Of a stretch of 64,000 nucleotides of DNA, positions 37,082 to 48,303 are shown one piece after another. The stretch lies in NCBI GenBank assembly GCA_002104935.1, contig MCGT01000015.1, positions 186,001 to 250,000 of the forward strand, written 5' to 3'. How positions within the stretch are numbered: position 1 is the stretch's first letter; every line of letters starts with the position of its first letter. Below the pieces are notes generated by a model. The model saw nothing but the letters and a program-made list of their open reading frames with translations, ran no database searches and had not been told where the DNA came from. Source of the stretch: Hesseltinella vesiculosa (Eukaryota > Mucoromycota > Mucoromycetes > Mucorales > Cunninghamellaceae). The position numbers and the translations under genes were made by a program.

Positions 37082-40000
37082 ATGGCCTACGAGTATAGTA
37101 GCCTGAGGCCAAATGGTTCATTTGTGCAAAATGGAACCCTCCCCTCAAATCGAAAGTCCGATATGAGTCTTGAAGGAAGAGTGGCCCTGATTTCCAAACT
37201 TTTTTTTTTGCCTCTTTTTTTTTTCTACTGTTTTTTTGTTTTTTCTTTTTTTGAATTTATTTTAGATGGATGCAAAAAAGGGATCCACTTTACGACGAGG
37301 CGGTGCAGGTGGCCGACGATCAGGTAGAACCATCAACAAGACGCTTGTATACGAATATGCCTTGCGGTGCGCCATCAAAGCCTATAATGAACAGCAGGTC
37401 AAACCAGGCACACCGGCGGCCACAAAAAGAGAGCGCCACACCTCGACTCATCTCGGTAGTAGCATGGGTGATGTCTTTAGCGGTCTGACCGACAGCGGCA
37501 GCGGCAAGTCCGATAAGCTCAACAAAGAAGTGGTCCGTGGTCTCATCCGTCGACTGGAAGAAATCGTGTCGGGCGAAAATACAGCCAAGCCTGAATACCT
37601 TGACCAGCGGTTCCTCACTGTCGTTCGTCAGTTCCAAAAGGTGCTCCAGCAACATCGATACAAACCTACTGGCACAGTCAATGATCTGGTCATCATCTTC
37701 TTGAAGACGAGTGAATCCGAGCTCAAGAGAAACAACCCTAACCCGGCCGTATGGTATGGTGATCTCAACAAGTACATGGCCTGCTTTTCTGAAGTGGTCA
37801 TCACCACCGTCGAAGAAGATGCTCCCAGCATGGCCACTCCCGAACTCATGGACAAGCTCAGCGGCTTTCTCACCACCAAAAAACGCTCGGACACCCGGTC
37901 TACCGACAAATCCAGCCCCACCGACAAGTTCGAAGCCTTGGAAAAGTACCCAATGATCCAAACATTGCAGCAGGTTTTTAAAATTGACGAATTGGAACAT
38001 CGCAAGAAATTGCGAGAAGTCGAGCCCCTTTGCACCGAATCTGTAATGCCACATTCTTTTTTTTTTTTTAACTCTTTCTGACCTCCTTTTCTATTGCTTT
38101 GCTTAGGCTTATCTGATTGATCTGAAAAAATGTATCAACAACGTCCATACGAACCAGCCCTTCCCTGGCCGCCGTGAAGATTACACAAGCGATCAAATGT
38201 ATGACCTCTGGCAAAAGCGTGAAGTCAAGCAGCTGACAGAATTGATGAAGTCGCTCATGCTGATGAACCCCAACCTTTCCATTGGGGTGGACAGTCAGGA
38301 CGACTCGGTAAGTCCAACACCTTCACAAATAAAAGCATACTCACCCACCTTTCTGTCTTGCAGGGAGGCGCCTTTACCTATATCCCCAATGACCCAAGAT
38401 CCTTTTTCCGAGTCCTGATGGACGCTTGTCTGGAATACGATGTCGTCACCAATGGTGATGCCGAGCGTGCCAAAAGCAGTGTGTTGTCTGTTCAATCGGA
38501 TATCTTGCTGCGTGAATGCTGGAAAGGCTGGCGTCTTTCCGCTGCAAGCCGTGGCGTGCTCTACCTGGAACTGATCAAGACCCGATTTGATTACGAACAG
38601 CTGAACATGGAAGACCTGAACGATGCCATGCGCTCCTTGGACCGTGTCATCAAAGACAACGATGTTTCTACTTGGGCTATCAACGACGTAAGCTACAGAA
38701 CAACTCTTTGATCGAACCTGACGTTTCTTTCTTTTTTTTCCCTTTTTTTTTTTTTCTTAGCGAGAAAGCTTGATTCGCGTCTTTGAAAGCTTGAACCAAA
38801 CATTGCTCCACGAATTAGCCGACGCCCTCTCCGTTTATTGGAAAGTGAAGTAGGTACCGATCTCCTTGAGGTCATGTCATCAACTCACGCTTCCTTTATT
38901 CTTCTTTCCCTAGTCCTCGATGGATCAGTGATATCATTGCCATGCTGGACAAGATCTATGAAAACCCTGCTTACCAAGAAGACCATGACAACCCATTAAA
39001 CCAGTTGCACAATTTGGAAGAAGTCGTCGAGGTATCTAAACCACGCACTTACTCAAACCTAGGAGTCAGCTCCCTCATCTTCGTTTTCTGTCTAGGGAGC
39101 GGCGGTTGAACGCTGGCGCTTGGTACAAAAAGAAACGACGGACCCTGAACAAGATCTTCTTCCCAACCTGCTGACTCTGGCTGACAAGCTCATCAAGGAA
39201 TATGTCTCGCTTACCAACAAGAAATTCAAGACGCCATTGAAAGAGTAAGACTGCTCCAGAGACGACATGCATATACTGACATTGCCTATTTTTTTTTGAG
39301 CGCAGTATTATCAACGTGCCTGGGATCATCATGGCCCGTCAAATGCCATACTTTGCACTGGAAATCGAAAACTGGACCTACACCCCCGACTGCAGAAATG
39401 CACCTATTGAAGTGACCTTTGAACTGTACCACAAGGTGCTTAGTTTGAAGCGACTCTATGATCAACATGGCCCCAAGTAATGCACCGTGTCCTATTCATG
39501 ACCCCATGCTGACTCTTTTTTTCTGCATTCTCACAAAGAAACAAAACGGTCCTGTTCAAGGTGGAATCTTGGTTCATGTCACATGTTCGCCGTTGGCTTA
39601 TCACCACCAGCAATGCCACACTGGAATGGGTAGAAAATGCTGTCAAGCAAGACCAGGTAAGGAAAGAGATATCGCCCTACCCTCATTTTTCGAACCATTT
39701 TTTTGGGTACTGAATACTCTCTTCATTTTTAGTTCACACGCATCAACGACACCACATTGCACTCATCCTCGATTGTTGATTTGTTCAGTATGTTCCACCA
39801 GGCTGTTGACTTTGTACAGAATTTGCAATGGCCCAACGAACTTCAACGCTGCCGCTTCCTTACCGTTCTATCCAAGGTGATCGGCATCGCCATTCAACAA
39901 TACACCCTCACCATCGAAGACCTGATTCATCATCAAGACCTCTTCGCACCAGAGGTCCGTGAACAAGAAGCCCTGACGACAACGGCTGCCTTTTTGGGCC

Positions 40001-40760
40001 GAGCACAGCAATTGATGGGTACCCGCAAAGAAATGGAAGCGCCCGCCGATTTCACCAAAGAGGTAAGAACCCAAGAAAAGGAAAACGAAGCTGAAAGGCT
40101 CACTTTCTTTTTTTTTCCTCCCCGACCAGCTTTGTGTTCGCATTAACAACATCGAAGCGGCTCGCTTGCGATTGGATCGACTATACGAATTGGTGGATGC
40201 CGATGAAGTGGCAGAGTACATGCGTGACAACCACGTGCCTGCACAAGAAAAAACCGAACAAAAGAAAAATTACTTGTATTCGGTCAAGGTGGTGCGCGGT
40301 GAAAACTTGCAGCCTCTCGACAAGACTGGCCTCAGCGACCCCTATGTTGTCTTGTCCTTTGGCGAAAATCAAAGCAGCCGAACCCGCACAGTGTACGAAA
40401 CATTGAATCCCCGCTGGGACCAGACGTTTGACATGTGGCTAGATGATAAAACCACCGATGTGCTCGCGGTTGTGTATGACGAAGATATGCTTGGCCCCAA
40501 CGAAGAATGCGGCTCCGTCTGGTTCCAGCTGTCGCCTCAATGGTTTGACGATTACCAAACCCACGAACTGATCCTCAGTCTCCACCCTCAAGGTAATCTG
40601 GTTGTGCGTGTCAGCATGGAAGGCGAAAAGGACGACATCCAGTTCTGGTTCGGTAAAGCCGTCCGAACCCTGAAGCGGGCCGAAAATGACACTGCTGGTC
40701 TGATCGTCGACAGAGTAAGTCCTCAGCAAACCTGGCCACGGCTCTGGTATTGACCCCCAC

Positions 40761-40793
<33 letters not shown>

Positions 40794-41819
40794 GGGTAGA
40801 TGGGTCGATTCCTTCGTGAGCACTTGTCCCGACGTACCTTGACCACCTTGCTCGGCCGTGAAAAGAGCTTCTTCTCGGCATTTAGCCGCGCCAACACCTT
40901 TGTCGAGCCCAGCCTACAAGACTGTGAAGACTGCATTGCACCAGTGCTAGACTATCTGGAACGCAACCTCAAGATCCTCAACGACCACCTGTCTGAAGCC
41001 AACATGCGCATGTTCATCATCAAGCTGTGGAAGGATATTTTGACGTCCCTAGAAAGCGTTATCCTACCTCCTCTGTCTGAACTACAATCTGACTTGACGC
41101 CCTTGGATGAATACGAAATGCATGTCGTCTTCAAATGGCTAGAAGTAAGCACCGCCTTTGCATTGACCGCGGCCAGCATTGCTCATCCCCCTTTCCTTTC
41201 CTAGCTGTTGAAAATCCTCTTCAATGGTGGTGAAGATGGCGATGGCGTTCCTCTGGATCGATTGGAAAACTCGAGCTACCACGCTCTGTTGGCCGTCAAT
41301 GCCGCTTACACCATGGACACCGATAAACTGATCGAAGGTTACAACGGCGCCTTGAAGAACCAGATCGCAATGAAGATGCGCGGTGGCCGCAAAACAGACC
41401 GTAGCAAAACCGTTTACCAATCCCGGCACACCAACAAACATCAAGCCGCCCGCGCCTTGCCCGTCCGCAAATCCTCTGTGGCCACCGACCTGCCCAACAG
41501 CGAAGCCATCTTGCGTATCCTTCGTATGCGTCCCGAAAAACAAGCGCGTGATTTCCTCAAGACCGAGTTTGAACGCCGCAACAAGGCTGCCCAAGAAGAA
41601 CAGCAGCAGCAATTACAGCGCCAACAGGGCTCAGCCAAAGCTCTACCTCAGCGCACTTCGTCATCCAACACCGTGCCTCCACTTCCTTCCCATGGCTCTT
41701 CACCACGCAATCCTACAAGGTACGCGAGTTTGGTAGAACCTGCCGGTGTGCCTCCTGTGCCTCCCGTCCCTAGAACTTCTTCTGTGTCTACGTCTGGACG
41801 TGCGTCACCTTTGCGTTAG
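37082..41819 (+). CDS. Munc13/Unc13-like vesicle-priming protein (MHD1, C2, MHD2)
   Basis: Fungal Unc13-family protein, expected to act in vesicle priming and membrane fusion at the cell surface. Supported exons: 37266-38042, 38107-38307, 38364-38687, 38761-38849, 38914-39031, 39096-39244, 39306-39476, 39539-39656, 39733-40062, 40130-40714, 40800-41144 and 41205-41819. From Met at 37266 this is 1,273 residues. A TTTTAG just before 37266, and a protein-like exon from ATG 37082 (MAYEYSSLRPNGS), suggest an extra 5' exon with a weak donor near 37181. YEYALRCAIKAYNEQQ is typical of the family. A C2 domain (residues about 800-890: YSVKVVRGENLQPLDKTG, then SDPYVVLSF) sits between the Munc13 homology domains. 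The tail is Gln/Ser/Pro-rich, ending PPVPPVPRTSS. Polyadenylation signals at about 41899. Confidence 0.88.
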
Positions 41820-41969
41820 AAAAATGCTTGCTTTTCATGCCGCCCACTTTTTTTTTTATTTTCGCTCTCGATTTGTAACAACTCACTCCCCTTTCCAATA
41901 AAATCGTCCCATACCCTAAAGTTAAATAAAATGTGGCCCGGGGAGGGGGTAGTCTGGCCGGTATTTTAT

Positions 41970-42932
41970 TTATTTGTCAAGGTCAATGGTGCCTTTGTCG
42001 ATGAGGTTACGGGCACGTTCGGTGAACTCCTCGGTCGAATTGGTTTTGGGGTAAGGTTCGTCAGGCACAGCCTTGCCCAAGAAATGACAAAGAGGCTCCC
42101 AGCCATCGCCCAGATTCAGAACGAGCAAGCGGTCGGCTGAGATCGTGCGCTTGACTTCCTCGATGTGGTCGTTAAAGAGCTTGGTCATGTAGGCATCATC
42201 AGCGATCTTTGCTTTGCCTTCGACGGTCAGGAGGTCGCCGCCAAACGAGGTCTTGCGCGTCATGCGCATCACGTTGCCAAGATGGCCAGGAGGGAACTCG
42301 TCGGTTTCAAAATGCTTGAAAATCGTGTTGCGCACGCTCTTGATCCAGGACTCGGCACTGCGTACAGTCAAGATCACCTTGGCATCTGGGTACACTTCAC
42401 TCAGCTCTATGAAATAAGATAAGAAAGAGAGGACTGGGTGAGTGAACCGTCACCCCTTTGGCCTGTGTTGCTTGCCTTTGTAAAAATTTGCGGTGGGGTG
42501 GTCGACGGCAGCGGTGAATTGGCTATACACCTTTTCCCAATCCGTATCGGGTGAACCAGGGTTTTCAAAGGCATTTTCCCAAACAGTGACATCTTGTGTG
42601 TCATCCATGAACAGGGTGCGCATGCTAAACGATTCAAAAACAAAAGGCGTGTCAATCCTCTGCCCCATGCCGCCTTCTCCGCATTGCATTACTGATGAGT
42701 CTTATAACCGAGTTTGTCCAATGCAGCCCAAAGCGAGGTAGTTCCTGTTCCTGTTAACCAAAAAAAAAAAAAAAAGAGAGAGAGAAAAGCGTCAATAGGC
42801 TAGTGATGCAGCCACCGTTGTCTTTTTACTGTTTAAAAAAAAAAAAGAGTCAGCAACTCCGCAGGCGAAAATATGAAATTGCGAGGGCGGTTGTTACCTT
42901 CCAAAGCCAGCGCCGATAACTTCAAGAGGCAT
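41970..42932 (-). CDS. Sulfotransferase-like P-loop protein, paralogue C, with a frame problem at exon 1/2
   Basis: Same family as the genes at 34050-34861 and 44840-45636. Exons 42932-42898 (MPLEVIGAGFG plus AG), 42750-42693, 42624-42476 and 42406-41970. Intron 3 starts GC (AAAG|GCAAGC) at the same codon as in the paralogues. Exons 3-4 hold DWEKVYSQFTAAVDHPTANF, YPDAKVILTVRSAESWIKSV and LLVLNLGDGWEPLCHFLG. The P-loop should read GFGRTGTTSLWAALDKLG. It does so only if one base is dropped at the exon 1/2 join: the acceptor is a tandem AACAGGAACAG and the canonical join leaves the frame off by one. This is either a frameshift mutation, a sequence error or unusual splicing. Exon 1 matches paralogue D closely. 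Total length 225 if repaired. Confidence 0.72.
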
Positions 42933-44726
42933 TTTGTTCAGTGAGATAGTTAAGTGTATTTACACGAAAAAAAAAAAAAAAGCAAGATGAATGCGGCTGG
43001 CCATCTTTTATATTGTTGCACTCAATGGCACTGTGTCACCATCTCACGTCATCTTGCCTCATTTTGCTCGGCGCTAATTTACCCGCGTCCCAGAGATCAC
43101 TCACTTGCTTTTGAGTCATTTGGTGAAGATCCTAAAAAAAAGCTGTTTAAACACGTTTCCTACCCAGGTAGGACGGTGGGAACTGACTCAGCCAGTGCAA
43201 ATTTCGATGATTGATCAATACAGCTGTCCAGAGTTTTTCCATGACCAGAAACTTTGAGCCTTCAGCCCTTACCCCGAAAACGCGCACCTGCTGCTCTGTG
43301 CGCCTTCGCTTCTTGGCAGCCTACCCATCCAGGGCCTAGTATCCTGGAAAGCATGTTCTGCTGTCATTCCGTATCTTATGGAAGAGTGTTTTCATACTTT
43401 CCCGCTAGGGACTCTACAAAAAAAACAGGGAACTGGACTTGAAATTGACCGAGTGCTGCTGCACCATAAAAAAAAAACGGAGGTAAGATATAGACAGATG
43501 GATACATGCGCTCTCTGGAAGAGTGATCTTTTTCTTTGTCCATGATTAAACGATTGTGCCTGATGCTAACTTCTGCCTTATCAGGATTAAATCATAGGAG
43601 GATGGCCAGGCTGCGTTCATCGGCACTGCAGATCCAGTCTGAATGGTGCATTATCACGTGACCTTTTCACCTCGGCTATTCAAAATGCTGAAACCAGCTC
43701 CGTTGCCATAACAAACAGCTCTGGCCATGGGAATAGAAAAAGGCAAGGTGGTCAGCATTGCCGTAGTAACCAGCTCCAGCCCGTGGAGCCTCAAAAAATA
43801 ACTCAGACAAAGCGGAAGTCATTGTGCATTTCATTTCTCAAGCATTTACACCAATTTCATCGTTCCTTGGTGAGTGACCAACTCACCAAAACATATCAAC
43901 GGGTGCTGTTGGGCGCAGTCATTTTACTAGTGTGTCTGTGCACAGCCTTGCATACCGGTATACCGTCGGAGCCTACACTGATGCACTGCGAAGAAGAAAC
44001 GTGCCAAACGCCAAGATGAAAAATGTCACTGTCATTTTTATGATCAAGTCCATACCCTCTCTGAGTGACGAGGAAAAAAGGTTTGCAAGTAACGCGCTCG
44101 ATGGAATTTGTTTTGGCCACAAATCTCCAAAATAATCAACTATCACGCGAATGAAAAGTGGAACCCCCTCCCCCCCTCTCCAGTGAGGTACTTAAGACAG
44201 AAGAAATTCTGCACTGCTTTTTCTTCCGAGAGCCTTTTTCGCAGCATAATCGGCGTTTTCACAGATCTACCCAATCTGAATTTTCATGCAGCGGCTCTTG
44301 AAATGCATAAAAGACCGACGACCCGGCCCAGAAACGGCTATTTTTTTGTCTCTGCTTAGGCTACCAAATCCCTTCAGCTGTAAACGGCTAAAGCCAAAAA
44401 TAAAGGACAGCGCAAAGGACGATCAAGTAAGTTTTAGCATCGATTAAATTTTGCCTGGATAGCTTATAGTTCTTGGACATTGCCTCGTAACTGTTATGAG
44501 AGCAAAATCCACCTGTTCGGCTCTGTGCAGGGGTACTTCTCAGTGAACGTCCCAAAGTGTTTAAGTAAATGCTTGACGTCAGTGATTTGGATTGAATTCT
44601 AGCAAAAAAAATGAGAAATTGAATGTCATCCATGATTATATCTTATTCTGCCAAACCTAAGCTCGACAAGTAACAGAAAACGCTGACATGTGATGAACGC
44701 CGATGCAAAAGCCGATGCGCGGTATC

Positions 44727-44769
<43 letters not shown>

Positions 44770-44839
44770 CTGGAACCTTATAAAGTGGTCCGCACACTCG
44801 TTTCTTTTTTTTTTCATTATTCTCACTACCCAAGTCGCT
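42933..44839. other. Large gene-poor spacer between two sulfotransferase-like paralogues
   Basis: About 1.9 kb between divergently transcribed paralogues C and D. It holds many short open frames with no recognisable protein. A degenerate direct repeat lies at about 43703-43733 and 43757-43789 (TTGCC...AACCAGCTC-type). A run of about 37 A lies at 44730-44766, just before paralogue D. Both promoters should be here. No tRNA or repeat family was identified. Confidence 0.5.
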
Positions 44840-45636
44840 ATGCCTCTTGAAGTTATTGGAGCGGGTCTTTCGCGCACAGGAACGTATTCCATGCACTCTG
44901 CCTTGGAAATACTAGGGTAAGCAGCAGGCAGGTGAGAAGAATCAATTCACAGCGACATGCTTTTTTGTCTCCTCTCTCACTCCAAACAGTTTAAAAACAA
45001 TGCACATGGCAACGATTTTTGCCGACAAGAACACGGACCTCGGTGTGTGGAAGCAACGGCTTGATAATCCTGGTGAACCTGCTGCTGACTGGGAGAACGT
45101 GTACGGCAATTTCCAAGCCGCTGTGGACGTTCCTACCAACTTTTTCTACAAAGGCAAAAAAAAAAAAAAAAAAAGACAGGGGGCTCATTGCCGTTTTTTT
45201 TATGGCAACAGAACTGATGGAACGCTATCCCAATGCAAAAGTGATTTTGACAACGAGAAGCCCCGAGAGTTGGGCCAAGAGCTTGAAGAACACGGGTATC
45301 AAGTACTTTTCGGACATAAGTGGCCTTCCAGAGGGCCACAATCGTGACGTGATCGAGATGGTGACCAAAGCAACTGTCGCCGGTAGACTTCCTAAAGACT
45401 TGGTCGATTCTGATGCACATCTGATTGAACTGTACATCAATCATGTCGAGGACGTCAAGCGTAATGTTCCTGCGGACCGTCTTTTAGTCTTTAACATCGG
45501 CGATGGCTGGGACGAGCTTTGCGAATTTTTAGATAAGCCAATCCCTGATGTGCCCTTCCCCAACTCTAACAACACTGAGAATTTTGGTCGAATGTTCGAA
45601 CGGCTGAAAGAAAACAAAACCCCCTTTGAAACTTAG
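44840..45636 (+). CDS. Sulfotransferase-like P-loop protein, paralogue D
   Basis: The cleanest of the three paralogues. Exons 44840-44916, 44990-45153 and 45212-45636 give 221 residues. Exon 1 starts MPLEVIGAGLSRTGTYSMHS, the P-loop, and is the same length (77 nt) as exon 1 of paralogue A. Exon 2 is also the same length (164 nt). Intron 2 begins GC (AAAG|GCAAAA) and includes a long A-run. Later motifs are YPNAKVILTTRSPESWAKSL and LLVFNIGDGWDELCEFLDKP. It ends NNTENFGRMFERLKENKTPF. Substrate unknown. The family is usually soluble or Golgi-associated, and no signal peptide is visible. Confidence 0.85.
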
Positions 45637-46283
45637 GAATAAGCTACTTCATCTTCAATGAAATATGACTGCGCACCTCGATAACGGTCGCTCCACTTTT
45701 TTTTTTCAGTCGTGCGGCGTTGCGGTTGCCCTCGAAATACGATTGGCAGATTAGGATCGCGGCTGGGACTAGCCAGGCAGGAGTCTAGCTTTTTTTCCAG
45801 CAACAAAGGAAGTTGGAAAAAAACGTGGCCCTTCAAAGAATGCCAGGGCGTGAAAATTACACATGGCTTGACATTGTCTGCTTTCTGTTTTTGGATTTCG
45901 TCATCTAGCCCGGATGCAAAAATAATGAGAGAGGCTCATCCTTTTCGGTTTACTTTATTAATTCGCACCTGATTTCCGCCATCAAACTGCCAGGTATTTC
46001 TTTAACCTGCGAATATAAAGTTTTGGCAGGTAAACCAACTGGGCGCTAAATCATTTTCAAGAACACGTGAAGTCATTGTTAGTGTATGTTTGCCAGCTTG
46101 CCAACTCTTCTCACCGCTGTCCGAGCGAGTTGTAATTTTAATCAAGGTCATCTCTCATCATTATTTATAGGCATGCAAAATTTGGTGTGATTTGATTTAC
46201 AACAACTTTGCACTGTGATATTTGATCAGATTACCTGGGGGTCCCCTGGTAAAAATGGCCGATTTTTCATTTTTTTAGCTGAG
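45637..46283. other. Spacer before the foldback element
   Basis: About 650 bp with no supportable gene. At 46230-46251 is a near-palindrome, TTACCTGGGGGTCCCCTGGTAA, immediately left of the inverted-repeat element. Confidence 0.5.
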
Positions 46284-46897
46284 GGATCAGAGGCGTCAAA
46301 ACGAAACGGATCAAAAGATAGCTGGGGGACCTTCACCAATTGACCTGATTTTTTCAGCACCATCTCCATTCGTGAATTTCCGTATTCGCTCAAACTTTCA
46401 CATCGATCTAATCACTCAAAAATGTTGTGTAGCGTTTGCTTTTTTTTTTTCATTTTGAGAAAAAAAAAACTACATTGCCCTATTCAGCCTCCGCACACTA
46501 CTTTCGATTCCTGGCTGATGCACCCAGGCAGGACATTTGCTAATCAGTAAAGGTACCGGGGGTATTTCTTCTTCAAATTGAGGTTTTGGAATTCTTGGAT
46601 GCTCTGGAGAAGGTTGGGCCTTTGACTTGTCTTGGAATTGCCCTGCATGCAGCAGCTAAAAGCAAACGGTGCTGTGTGGAGACCAAATATGGCAACCCCC
46701 TTTTTTTTCATTTTGAAAAAAAAAAAAAAAAGCAAACACTACACACCAGTTTTGAGTGATTAGATCGATGTGAAAATTTCAGCGAATACGTAATTTGACG
46801 AGTGGAGATGGTACTAAAAAAAATCAAGTCAATTGGTGAAGATCCCCCCCCCCTCCCAGCTATCTTTTGACCTGTTCCGTTTTGACACCTCCGATTC
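46284..46897. mobile_element. Foldback (inverted-repeat) element, arms about 160 bp
   Basis: The left arm (about 46284-46450) and right arm (about 46721-46897, reverse complement) match over nearly their whole length. Shared blocks include CAAAAGATAGCTGGG, CTTCACCAATTGAC and CACATCGATCTAATCACTCA. Differences are scattered substitutions and homopolymer length changes. The arms enclose about 270 bp with no open frame of note. The structure fits a MITE-like foldback element or a locus giving a long hairpin RNA. Target-site duplications were not found by eye. Confidence 0.75.
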
Positions 46898-47162
46898 CAC
46901 GGCTAACCCCAGGCGATCTTATAAAATAGCGCCGTGGTAATTTGCTAAAAATAAGTTCACCCAAAGCTTTGCATACCAATGCACAATCATGAGAGTTAAG
47001 CTGAGCACCGTGCTTTTTTGTTCTTCTTTGGCGTCGGTTGATGGGAAAAAAAAAAAAAGTCGGGAGCTGGATGGAGACCGCGTGCACCGCCCCTTTTTTG
47101 GTGCCAACCTTTTATTATCGTTCTTTTCTTTTCTTTTTTTTTCCTTTCTTTCTTGTCCCAAT
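46898..47162. other. Spacer right of the foldback element
   Basis: AT-rich with T- and A-runs. No gene is seen. A pyrimidine-rich tract at 47110-47158 precedes the next open frame, as at real starts in this window. Confidence 0.45.
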
Positions 47163-47490
47163 GCTCAACGCCTTCAAAGGTACGGCGTTTGATGGATTTC
47201 CTGTTGCCTTTGAATTCTAAATTCAAAGTTTCCATTGGAGATCTCAGGAAGGAACTCAACGATGCTGTTGGTGAGGAAGAACCTCAGTCAATCGTATACG
47301 AGTTCAACGCACACATGCAGAACAACGAACAAGTTATGGGCCGCCATCTTGGACATGAATCAGCGCACTTGCTAGGCACTTGAAAGAGCTCATTGTTCTC
47401 TTCCCTCACAACCGCGCTCCTCATGATGCCTGGATCCAGCAGTGTTTCCCTGCTCTGTTCACTGTCCTCCAGCGCTTCTTCGCCGGCTAG
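47153..47490 (+). pseudogene. Protein-like open segments of unknown family, frame-broken
   Basis: Two adjacent segments read like protein but lie in different frames. 47153-47383 includes LPLNSKFKVSIGDLRKELND and VYEFNAHMQNNEQVMGRHLG. 47382-47490 has LKELIVLFPHNRAPHDAW, then ends at a stop after LQRFFAG. No splice pair that joins them is evident. I do not recognise the family. They may be exons of a gene I cannot model, or a relic. Confidence 0.3.
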
Positions 47491-47554
47491 TTACCCAGGT
47501 CAGGTAAATAAGCTCCACGATCACTTGGTATCTCTTTTTTTCCGTCCGTTCAGC

Positions 47555-48036
47555 ATGAAAGAAACCCTCCCTGAAAATGTCATGGACAAGGTGCTTGACC
47601 TTTGTACGATGAAAGACTTGATCACGTTTAGTTTGACATCAAGTCCCTATTTTCACAAAGTATCATGTATGGGCATCTGGAATGAAATCATGGTGAATAA
47701 CGGCTTCCCTGCCAGCTTGTCTTCAGCCTTGGCAAAGGCTCATGTGATTTATTTACATAATGAAAATGGTCTTTGCGAGCGTTGTCAGCTCTATGGACGC
47801 AAGCCCATCACTCCTTGCACGGGCTCAAAAGGGTTCTCAAAGTGACGTTCTTCGATGGTACCCTGCTGGAACAAGCTTTGAATTTCGATCTTCTACCCGC
47901 GAAAAAAATGATCGTGCAGGCCAATCATCACTGAAAATAAACTATTCTTACAGTATTCCAACACACAACTGTCGCAAACCGATGAGCAGAATGGCAAGGT
48001 CGAGAGTAATGAAGCCAGGCTATCAAGATTTGGGTT
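47555..48036 (+). pseudogene. F-box-like gene relic
   Basis: From ATG 47555, the frame encodes LPENVMDKVLDLCTMKDLIT then FSLTSSPYFHKVSCMGIWNE, an F-box-like helix pattern, followed by a Cys pair (CERCQLYG). It stops at 47843-47845. Another frame continues with protein-like sequence (VTFFDGTLLEQALNFDLLPA) to about 47940, and a possible further exon lies at 47955-48036. A 1- or 2-nt shift near an A4 run (47826-47829) would join the first two. Either a decayed F-box gene or one hit by a sequence error. The F-box call rests on the first 45 residues only. Confidence 0.35.
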
Positions 48037-48303
48037 GACTGGCTGACACGAAAAAAATAAAAAAAACTTGATTGCCCAAATTTAGGTTCTTCATGGCGCC
48101 CGCCGAATTCTTGGTCGACACGCAAACCACTGCACAAACCAAAGCGTCCAAAAGAGTTATCCAAAACAAACACTTGATTATTCAGATGAACCTTTTTTTT
48201 AACACCTTGAAACGCGCAAGTAAAAATAAAGCCATGACGGACACCGGGAATTTTCTTTTGTTCGTTTTCTTATCCATTTGCATTTTTTTATTCTCCAGTG
48301 AAT

